Of a stretch of 64,000 nt of DNA, positions 16,791-23,130 are shown in pieces. The notes beneath the pieces are model-generated. The model made no database searches. It was not told the origin of the DNA and worked only from the letters and a program-made list of their open reading frames with translations. Position numbers and translations under genes: made by a program. The first letter of the stretch is position 1. Every line of letters starts with the position of its first letter. Origin of the DNA: an uncultured Gemmiger sp. (GTDB taxonomy: Bacteria; Bacillota; Clostridia; Oscillospirales; Ruminococcaceae); the NCBI GenBank assembly GCA_944388215.1, contig CALXHT010000004.1:43701-107700 (forward strand). Reading direction: 5' to 3'.

Positions 16791-17143
16791 ACTATCTGTG
16801 GGCGTTTGTGATCGGCGGCGCCATCTGCGTTATTGGCCAGCTGCTGATCGATTACACCAGCCTGTCACCGGCGCGCATCCTGACCGGCTATGTGGTGGCG
16901 GGGGTGGTGCTCAGCGCGGTGGGACTGTACAAGCCGCTGGTGGACCTGGCCGGTGCCGGGGCCAGCGTACCGCTGCTGGGGTTCGGCCATCTGCTGGCCC
17001 AGGGGGTCAGACAGGCGGTGGATCAGTGCGGCCTGCCCGGCATTTTTACCGGCGGGCTCACGGCGGCTTCGGGCGGCATTGCGGCCAGTTTGCTCTTTGC
17101 TTTGGCGGCGGCACTGGTGGGCAAAAGCCGGGACCAGAACTGA
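16787..17143 (+). CDS. spoVAE: Stage V sporulation protein AE
   Basis: Small membrane subunit of SpoVA, 118 residues, with about three to four hydrophobic helices. It has the SpoVAE signatures YLWAFVIGGAICVIGQLLID, LVDLAGAGASVPLLGFGH, and IFTGGLTAASGGIAAS. It begins at the ATG in ATGA overlapping the spoVAD stop. It ends the operon before a terminator. Confidence 0.94.
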   Translation: MNYLWAFVIGGAICVIGQLLIDYTSLSPARILTGYVVAGVVLSAVGLYKPLVDLAGAGASVPLLGFGHLLAQGVRQAVDQCGLPGIFTGGLTAASGGIAASLLFALAAALVGKSRDQN

Positions 17144-17154
17144 TACAACATGAA

Positions 17155-17186
17155 AATGCCCGCCGGGGAAACCCGGCGGGCATTGT
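17155..17186. terminator. Bidirectional terminator between spoVAE and rpsT
   Basis: A perfect 13-bp stem, AATGCCCGCCGGG (17155-17167) with CCCGGCGGGCATT (17172-17184), and a GAAA tetraloop. It serves both convergent genes. Confidence 0.88.
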
Positions 17187-17198
17187 TCATGCGATCAA

Positions 17199-17465
17199 TT
17201 ACTGAGCAGCAACCTTGTTGGCGCGCTTAGCCATGCGGCTGACCTTGCGGGCAGCGGTGTTCTTATGGATGACACCCTTGCTCTTGGCAGAGTCAATGGC
17301 AGAGACGGCGGCTTTCATGACGGCGTCTTTGTCAGCAGCATTGCTGTCGATGGCAGCGTCTGCCTTTTTGATCACTGTTTTCAGGTTGGACTTGATGGCC
17401 TTGTTGTGCATGGCCTCTTTCTTGGCCTGGACAACGCGGTCCTTCTGAGATTTGATATTAGGCAT
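17199..17465 (-). CDS. rpsT: 30S ribosomal protein S20
   Basis: Primary 16S rRNA-binding protein of the small subunit, 88 residues. It starts MPNIKSQKDRV and ends ARKVSRMAKRANKVAAQ, typical of S20. The start is the ATG at 17465, with AAGGAGGTGG 6-15 nt upstream. A frame three codons longer is not supported. Monocistronic. Confidence 0.97.
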   Translation of the reverse strand: MPNIKSQKDRVVQAKKEAMHNKAIKSNLKTVIKKADAAIDSNAADKDAVMKAAVSAIDSAKSKGVIHKNTAARKVSRMAKRANKVAAQ

Positions 17466-17503
17466 TCGTTCCACCTCCTTGGTTCCCCATAACAGTACAA
17501 GTT

Positions 17504-17532
17504 ATCCTACCACATTTTTTCGGCCCTTGCAA
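17504..17532 (-). promoter_or_regulatory. Promoter of rpsT
   Basis: Reverse strand TTGCAA (17527-17532), 17-nt spacer ending TGG, TAGGAT (17504-17509). Confidence 0.6.
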
Positions 17533-17603
17533 GTGTTTTTTAAAAAAATATGCATGAAGGCCCCAAAATCCACATAAAGTGGGAGGGAATGGAGGTGGCC
17601 TCT

Positions 17604-18749
17604 ATGGGTTTGCTGCGCCGCTGTCTGGCGGTTTTGGTCTGTACGGCGGTGCTGGCGGGCGGTACGGCGCTGACGCTGGCCGCGGCGGCCCGCCTGCCGG
17701 GACGGACCTGGCTGCTGCGGGGAGCGGTCCTCTGCCAGGATCCGGCAGCCGCGGTTTCGCTGCACTGGTCAGCTCCCATGGAAACCCCGCAGCCCACCGA
17801 AGAACCGTCGGCCGCGGCGGCCGTCACAGCAACACCGCAGCCCTCCCCGGTGCCGGAGCAGTCCGCTGCAGCGCCGGAAGCGATGCCTTCTCCCGCACCC
17901 GCGGCCACCCCGCTGCCCAGCGCCGCGCCGGAAATCGAAAACCCAGGCCGCATCCGTGCCGAACAGTTCGGCCAGGGCAGCGGCACCGGGTACATCACGC
18001 TGGGGGCGGGCAGCATCCACAACCTTACCCAGTACAGCGACGCCGACCTGCGGTCTGCCGTCACCACACCGTCACTTCCCTTTGACGTGGAGGTGAACAG
18101 CGACGAACCCCAGGTGCTGATTCTCCACACCCACGCCACTGAGACCTACCAGACCTGGCCGGACCTTGTGTACGATCCCGACTTCACCGCCCGCTCCCAG
18201 AACAATGCACTCAACATGTGCGCCGTGGGGGAGAGGATGGCCCAGGTGCTCAACGCGGCGGGCATCAACACGCTGCACGATACAACCCTCCACGATTCCC
18301 CCAGCTACACCGAGAGCTATGACCGCAGCTATGCCACCACCCAGGCATATCTGGAAAAATACCCTTCCATCAAGGTGGTGCTGGACGTTCACCGGGATGC
18401 CATCGAGGACGCCGACGGCACCCGGGTTAAACCGCTGTGCACGGTCAACGGTGAGGATACCGCCCAGGTCATGATCATTGCCGGGTGTGACAACGGTTCC
18501 AGCATCCGTCTGCCCAACTGGCGGCTCAATCTGCGCTTTGCGGCCGCCTGGGAGGACGCCATGGAGAGCCGCACCCCGGGGCTGACCCGCCCGGTCATGT
18601 GTGCCTACCGGTACTACAACCAGGACCTGACCACCGGCAGCCTGCTCATCGAGATCGGCGGCCACGCCAATACGTTGGCGGAGGCGGTGCGCGGCGGACA
18701 GTACGCGGCCGAGGCGCTGGCGGTGCTGCTGGGCGGCCATCTGGACTAA
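17604..18749 (+). CDS. spoIIP: Stage II sporulation protein P (spore peptidoglycan amidase/endopeptidase)
   Basis: Septal peptidoglycan hydrolase of the SpoIID-SpoIIM-SpoIIP engulfment machine in the mother cell. It has 381 residues. One N-terminal membrane anchor lies at residues ~8-30, followed by a long Pro/Ala/Glu linker (~55-130). The Zn-amidase domain carries VLILHTHATETY, VVLDVHRDAIED and LLIEIGGHANTLAEA, matching the His/Glu ligand motifs of SpoIIP. The ATG at 17604 is chosen because GGAGGTGG (17591-17598) precedes it; the ATG at 17550 has no ribosome site. It is divergent from rpsT. Confidence 0.93.
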   Translation: MGLLRRCLAVLVCTAVLAGGTALTLAAAARLPGRTWLLRGAVLCQDPAAAVSLHWSAPMETPQPTEEPSAAAAVTATPQPSPVPEQSAAAPEAMPSPAPAATPLPSAAPEIENPGRIRAEQFGQGSGTGYITLGAGSIHNLTQYSDADLRSAVTTPSLPFDVEVNSDEPQVLILHTHATETYQTWPDLVYDPDFTARSQNNALNMCAVGERMAQVLNAAGINTLHDTTLHDSPSYTESYDRSYATTQAYLEKYPSIKVVLDVHRDAIEDADGTRVKPLCTVNGEDTAQVMIIAGCDNGSSIRLPNWRLNLRFAAAWEDAMESRTPGLTRPVMCAYRYYNQDLTTGSLLIEIGGHANTLAEAVRGGQYAAEALAVLLGGHLD

Positions 18750-18771
18750 GGGCCCTCCCTTAAAAAAATAC

Positions 18772-18800
18772 TGTACAATTCGGTCCCGACCCGCTATAAT
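18772..18800 (+). promoter_or_regulatory. Sigma-A promoter of asnS-mutY
   Basis: TGTACA (18772-18777), 17-nt spacer, perfect TATAAT (18795-18800). The leader is only about 35 nt, too short for a T-box. Confidence 0.7.
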
Positions 18801-18842
18801 AAGAACAATCATTGTTTTTAGTAAAAGAGGAGTGGACCACCC

Positions 18843-20228
18843 ATGCAGAGAACCGAACTCGTATCGCTGTACAAGGCCACCCCCGCCGACGGCACCAAGG
18901 TCACCGTCTGCGGCTGGGCCAAGACGGTGCGTGATTCCAAGAATATCGGCTTTATCTCGCTGTCCGACGGCAGCTGCTACAAGCCCGTGCAGATCGTTTT
19001 CCAGGCCGACAAGCTGTCCAACTACGCGGAGATCGCCAAGTGCGGCCTGTACACCAGCTTTGAGGTCACCGGCACGCTGGTGCTGACCCCCAACGCCAAG
19101 CAGCCCTTCGAGATCAATGCCGACGCCATCACGGTGCTGGGCCCCTGCGGCCCCGAGTACCCGCTGCAGAAGAAGAAGATGGGCATGGACTATCTGCGTA
19201 CCATGACCCACCTGCGCCCGCGCACCAACACCTTCAATGCGGCGTTCCGGGTCCGCGGCCAGGCGGCGTTTGCCATCCATCAGTTCTTCCATGAGCGGGG
19301 CTTCACCTACGTGCACACCCCCATCTTCACCGGCTCCGACTGTGAGGGCGCCGGCGAGATGTTCCAGGTGACCACCATGGACCTCAACGACATCCCCCGC
19401 ACCGAGGACGGCGCCGTGGACTACACCAAGGACTTCTTCAAGCGCCCGGTGAACCTGACGGTGTCCGGCCAGCTGGAAGCGGAGGCCATGGCCATGGCGC
19501 TGGGCAATGTCTACACCTTCGGCCCCACCTTCCGCGCCGAGAAGAGCTACGACACCCGTCATGCGGCGGAGTTCTGGATGATCGAGCCCGAGATGGCCTT
19601 CGCCGACCTCAACACCTACATGGACACCGCCGAGGCGATGACCAAGTATGTCATCCGCTTCCTGCTGGACAACTGCCACGACGAGCTGGCTTTCTTCAAC
19701 CAGTTCTTTGACAAGGGCCTGCTGGAACGGCTGGAACTGGTAGCCAGCTCGGAGTTTGCCCGGGTCAGCTACACCGACGCCATCGAACTGCTCAAGCAGA
19801 ACGACGCCAACTTCCAGTACAAGGTATCCTGGGGCATGGATCTGCAAACTGAGCACGAGCGGTATCTCACCGAACAGATCTTCAAGAAGCCGGTGTTCGT
19901 CACCGACTACCCCAAGGAGATCAAGGCGTTCTATATGCGCCAGAACGAGGACGGCAAGACGGTGGCTGCGGCGGACATGCTGGTGCCCGGCATCGGCGAG
20001 CTGATCGGCGGTTCCCAGCGCGAGGAGCGCCTCGATGTGCTGACTGCCCGTCTGGACGAGCTGGGTCTGCGCCGGGAGGACTACGACTGGTATCTGGATC
20101 TGCGCCGTTTCGGCAGCGTCAAGCATGCGGGCTATGGCCTGGGCTTCGAGCGGCTGCTGATGTATGTGACCGGCATTCCCAACATCCGGGACGTTATCCC
20201 GTTCCCGCGCACCTGCGGAGGTTTCTGA
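18843..20228 (+). CDS. asnS: Asparaginyl-tRNA synthetase
   Basis: Class IIb aminoacyl-tRNA synthetase charging tRNA-Asn, 461 residues, normal length. An N-terminal OB-fold anticodon-binding domain ([19 protein letters not shown]) is followed by the catalytic core. Motif 2 is seen as [20 protein letters not shown] and motif 3 as [20 protein letters not shown], then the C-terminus [17 protein letters not shown] precedes the ATG. Its stop overlaps the mutY start by one base (TGATG), so the two are coupled. Confidence 0.97.
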   Translation: MQRTELVSLYKATPADGTKVTVCGWAKTVRDSKNIGFISLSDGSCYKPVQIVFQADKLSNYAEIAKCGLYTSFEVTGTLVLTPNAKQPFEINADAITVLGPCGPEYPLQKKKMGMDYLRTMTHLRPRTNTFNAAFRVRGQAAFAIHQFFHERGFTYVHTPIFTGSDCEGAGEMFQVTTMDLNDIPRTEDGAVDYTKDFFKRPVNLTVSGQLEAEAMAMALGNVYTFGPTFRAEKSYDTRHAAEFWMIEPEMAFADLNTYMDTAEAMTKYVIRFLLDNCHDELAFFNQFFDKGLLERLELVASSEFARVSYTDAIELLKQNDANFQYKVSWGMDLQTEHERYLTEQIFKKPVFVTDYPKEIKAFYMRQNEDGKTVAAADMLVPGIGELIGGSQREERLDVLTARLDELGLRREDYDWYLDLRRFGSVKHAGYGLGFERLLMYVTGIPNIRDVIPFPRTCGGF

Positions 20229-21256
20229 TGCTGCAGCCTATTGCGCCGCAGCTGCTGCAATGGTTTCAGGAAAACAGAAGGCTCCTGCCTTTCCGGCAGG
20301 AGCCTTCTGCCTATCATATTTGGGTCAGCGAGATCATGCTCCAGCAGACCCGTGTGGCGGCGGCGATTCCCTACTACAACCGTTTTGTGGCGGCGCTGCC
20401 TGACCCGGCGGCGCTGGCAGCCTGTGAGCCGGATGCCCTGCGCAAGCTGTGGCAGGGGCTGGGCTATTACAACCGGGTCAACAATATGCAGAAAGCCGCC
20501 CGCATTGTCTGCGAACAGTACGGCGGCGAACTGCCGGCCGACTATGACGCTTTGCGGGGACTGCCGGGCATCGGCGATTACACCGCCGGCGCCATTGCCA
20601 GCATCGCCTTCGGCATTCCGGCCCCGGCGGTGGACGGCAACGTACTGCGGGTGTTTGCCCGGCTGTACAATGACGATGCCGACGTGATGCAGCCCGCCAC
20701 CAAACGGCTGTTCACAGGGCGGGTGCTGGACCAGATGCCTAAGGAAACGCCCGGCCCCTACAACGAAGCCCTGATGGAACTGGGGGCATTGGTCTGCGTG
20801 CCGGGCACACCCCACTGCGAAAGCTGCCCGCTGTCCGGACTGTGTCTGGGCTACCGGGCAGGGCGGCAGGCGGAACTGCCTGTCAAGCCGGCCCCCAAGG
20901 CCAAAACGCCGGTGGCCGTCACGGTGGCGATGGTGGAAAGTCCCCAGGGGCTTCTGCTGCAGCGCCGCCCTGCCAAGGGATTGCTGGCGGGCCTCTGGCA
21001 GCCGGCCGCCTGGGAACGGTCGCTGTCCCGGGAGGAGCTGACCGCCGAGCTCGAGAAGATCGGTGTGCAGGTCACCTGGGAAGAACCGCTGCCCGCCGCC
21101 CGGCACGTCTTTACCCATAAGATCTGGAACCTGGGCGGCTGGCAGGGATATGCCCCCGCCTGTGCGCTGCCGGAAGGCTGGGTCTGGGCGGCGCCGGAAG
21201 CGCTGGAAACGGTGTATGCCGTACCCAACGCTTATGCTTCTTATATGAAAAAATAG
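20228..21256 (+). CDS. mutY: A/G-specific adenine glycosylase
   Basis: Removes adenine paired with 8-oxoguanine. It has 342 residues. The catalytic Glu is in SEIMLQQTRV. The helix-hairpin-helix with catalytic Asp reads LPGIGDYTAGAIASIAFG, then VDGNVLRV. The 4Fe-4S cysteines are in CVPGTPHCESCPLSGLC. A C-terminal NUDIX-like 8-oxoG recognition domain follows (VAVTVAMVESPQGLLLQRR). Codons 17-27, coding the conserved NRRLLPFRQEPS segment, form a perfect 15-bp hairpin and use rare AGA-AGG codons (see the separate entry). It starts inside the asnS stop. Confidence 0.95.
   Translation: MLQPIAPQLLQWFQENRRLLPFRQEPSAYHIWVSEIMLQQTRVAAAIPYYNRFVAALPDPAALAACEPDALRKLWQGLGYYNRVNNMQKAARIVCEQYGGELPADYDALRGLPGIGDYTAGAIASIAFGIPAPAVDGNVLRVFARLYNDDADVMQPATKRLFTGRVLDQMPKETPGPYNEALMELGALVCVPGTPHCESCPLSGLCLGYRAGRQAELPVKPAPKAKTPVAVTVAMVESPQGLLLQRRPAKGLLAGLWQPAAWERSLSREELTAELEKIGVQVTWEEPLPAARHVFTHKIWNLGGWQGYAPACALPEGWVWAAPEALETVYAVPNAYASYMKK
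20275..20309 (+). repeat. Perfect 15-bp inverted repeat inside the mutY coding region
   Basis: The 15-nt left arm (20275-20289) and right arm (20295-20309) are exact reverse complements around a 5-nt loop, starting 47 nt into mutY. The stem resembles the terminators in this window but lacks a T-tract. It may stabilise or end the asnS message, or throttle mutY. Confidence 0.85.
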
Positions 21257-21290
21257 GAACCCGATCCGCCAAATTTTTACATAAGCAGTG

Positions 21291-21319
21291 TTGTATTCCG
21301 GGGCTGGGTCGGGTATAAT
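21291..21319 (+). promoter_or_regulatory. Sigma-A promoter of the small acidic membrane protein gene
   Basis: TTGTAT (21291-21296), 17-nt spacer, perfect TATAAT (21314-21319). Confidence 0.75.
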
Positions 21320-21330
21320 AAAAAGGACCC

Positions 21331-21400
21331 GATGCGGGGCTAGTGTGCCCGTACAGCGGGACGTTCACAACCGCAAGGCTGCGGCAGTGCAGCCCCGATC
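21331..21400 (+). ncRNA. Structured 5' UTR element, predicted three-way junction
   Basis: GAT-G-CGGGGCT (21331-21341) closes on AGCCCCGATC (21391-21400). Two hairpins lie inside: CCCG/CGGG (21348-21351 with 21357-21360) and CCGCA/TGCGG (21371-21375 with 21380-21384). It starts a few bases after the predicted transcription start and ends just before the GGAAAGGAG ribosome site. I do not recognise it as a known riboswitch class. Confidence 0.5.
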
Positions 21401-21419
21401 CCGGAAAGGAGAATGCCCC

Positions 21420-21674
21420 ATGATGAAAAAATCCACTTTTGGCGCCATGCTGGCGTTTCTGTTCGCGGCAGCCGGTGCACTGACCGCTGCGGCACTGTAT
21501 CTTTATCGCCGCGAGAAGGAACTGGACGAGTACGAGCGTCTGCTGTTCAACGACGAATACGAGGATGACGGCGACGAGGAATACGACGACGGGCCGGTCT
21601 ATGAAAAGATTCAGGACGAGCCGGCTGCCACGGAACCCGAGCCGACGGGCGATGCAGACGAAGCCGGTCTGTGA
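21420..21674 (+). CDS. Small single-pass membrane protein with acidic tail, function unknown
   Basis: 84 residues from the ATG at 21420 (a second ATG follows at once), with AAAGGAG 9 nt upstream. Residues ~4-26 are one hydrophobic helix preceded by MMKKS. The rest is strongly acidic (DEYEDDGDEEYDDG around residues 43-56). The positive-inside rule is ambiguous, so the tail could be cytoplasmic or outside. It has its own promoter, a structured leader and a terminator at 21710. Not recognised. Acidic low-complexity tails recur in the genes at 23131 and 38437. Confidence 0.75.
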   Translation: MMKKSTFGAMLAFLFAAAGALTAAALYLYRREKELDEYERLLFNDEYEDDGDEEYDDGPVYEKIQDEPAATEPEPTGDADEAGL

Positions 21675-21709
21675 TCGGAGAAGGCTTTTCCTGAAAAACC
21701 AATAAGCTG

Positions 21710-21741
21710 CCGGGCGCAAACCTGACCGCGCCCGGTTTTTT
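21710..21741 (+). terminator. Rho-independent terminator after the small membrane protein gene
   Basis: CCGGGCGC (21710-21717) pairs with GCGCCCGG (21728-21735), followed by six T. Confidence 0.9.
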
Positions 21742-21835
21742 AGTCACCGTAAGGCGATGAACCGCCTTGCGGCAATGCCGCAGGCCGTCCGGTGCGTGGC
21801 TGCTGACCCGCAAAACGGCCTGACAAGGAGACGTT

Positions 21836-23068
21836 ATGCGCAAACTGCTGCTTTGGCTGGTTATGGTCATTGTCATGGTCGCGCTGATTCTGGGCGGTAC
21901 GGCGGCCTTTTTGTACAGCCGCACCGGGGAGGACTCCCTTCCTCAGGAGCCGGTTACCTTCGGGGAAGCGGCGCTGGAGCCCAACGGCTGGGACTGGGTT
22001 GTGCCGGTACTGGGAGACTCGGTCAACAAGACCTACCAGAGCCTTACCAATCTGACTGTGCAGAAACTGGGCACCTTTACCGATACGGTGCCCCAGCTCG
22101 TGCTGCCCGAATGGGTGACGCGGGCGGAGGTCACCATCACCGCGCCGGACGGCACCAGCTGGTCGGCCGGTGTGGAGGACTGCAATACCTATACCTACAC
22201 GCAGAACGGCGAGTATGATCTTGTCGTCACTGCCTATCACCAGGAAAACGAGCCCCCCGCCGATGCCCAGGGGTGGTACGCCTACCATGCTGCCTACACG
22301 ATGCAGCTCACCCCCACGGTGACGCTCAGCAGTGAGCGTGCTGCCCAGGGCAGCGTGGTGGCCATCCAGCTTTCCGGCATTCTGGACGGGGAACCGTCGC
22401 TGGAAACCGACCTGGGTTCCGTCTGGTTCCGCAAGACGACCAGCGGGTACATGGGCTACATCCCGGTGACCTACAATGCCGAGAGCGGCGACCATGTGAT
22501 GACGCTGACCTGCGGCAGCCTTACCCAGGAAGTTACGCTGTCGGTGAGCAAGACCGAATACGGCAACGCTTCGGTTCCGGCGGAGGAGGACTCCGGCGGT
22601 GCCGAGGAATTCCGCAACGCCATCTGGCCGCTGTACACCACCGGCGAAAGCGAAAAACTCTGGTCGGGGGCTTTCCAGCGCCCCAGCGCGGCGGAGGTCA
22701 CCCTGGCCTACGGCGTGGTGCAGATGGTGGACGGGCAGCGCAGCGGCCAGGCCACGGGGCTTACCTATGCGGCTTCCCCCGGGGAGACCATCACGGCCCC
22801 CCAGAGCGGCAAGGTGGTCTTTGCCGGCACGCTGACGCTCACCGGCGGCACGGTGGTCATTGACCACGGCTGCGGCGTCAAGAGTTATCTGTACGGCCTG
22901 CAGACCGTGACCGCCCAACAGGGGCAGAGTGTGAGCACCGGCGACGCGGTGGGCACGGCCGGAGAGGAGCATGACCTGATTTATGAACTGCGGATCGGCA
23001 ACAAGTCTGTCGATCCCGACAAAGCGATTCTGGGCAGCAGCGGTTTGCAGTACCGCGAATCGGAATAA
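21836..23068 (+). CDS. Membrane protein with Ig-like region and degenerate LytM/M23 domain (first of a tandem pair)
   Basis: 410 residues: N-terminal anchor at ~5-26, then an extracytoplasmic region of beta-rich, Ig-like repeats (~35-290), then an M23-like domain (~305-391). The M23 fold is recognisable from AASPGETITAPQSGKVVFAG, GGTVVIDHGCGVKSYLYGL and GQSVSTGDAVGTAG. The zinc ligands are missing: the HxxxD site reads ATGLT, and the HxH site reads DLIYEL. It is therefore probably a binding or scaffold domain, as in SpoIIQ-type proteins. It is paralogous to the next gene (shared LEP..W/Y.W.VPV.G segment). CAAGGAGA precedes the ATG. It sits between sporulation genes but does not match SpoIIQ closely. 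Confidence 0.75.
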   Translation: MRKLLLWLVMVIVMVALILGGTAAFLYSRTGEDSLPQEPVTFGEAALEPNGWDWVVPVLGDSVNKTYQSLTNLTVQKLGTFTDTVPQLVLPEWVTRAEVTITAPDGTSWSAGVEDCNTYTYTQNGEYDLVVTAYHQENEPPADAQGWYAYHAAYTMQLTPTVTLSSERAAQGSVVAIQLSGILDGEPSLETDLGSVWFRKTTSGYMGYIPVTYNAESGDHVMTLTCGSLTQEVTLSVSKTEYGNASVPAEEDSGGAEEFRNAIWPLYTTGESEKLWSGAFQRPSAAEVTLAYGVVQMVDGQRSGQATGLTYAASPGETITAPQSGKVVFAGTLTLTGGTVVIDHGCGVKSYLYGLQTVTAQQGQSVSTGDAVGTAGEEHDLIYELRIGNKSVDPDKAILGSSGLQYRESE

Positions 23069-23130
23069 GACGCTGAGCCTTTGCATAGAAAATCTCTGGG
23101 GACCGGAACGCGGTTCCCGGAGGGCGCGCA

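Noticed and set aside
18750..18842. T-box riboswitch before asnS
   Set aside because: The leader after the promoter is only ~35 nt and lacks a T-box AGGGTGG-type sequence or specifier hairpin.
21331..21400. Assignment of the 5' UTR to glutamine, fluoride or c-di-GMP riboswitch classes
   Set aside because: A CGTTCA stretch recalls the glutamine riboswitch, but the GACGGAAGTAGG block and the fold are absent; the other signatures are missing as well.
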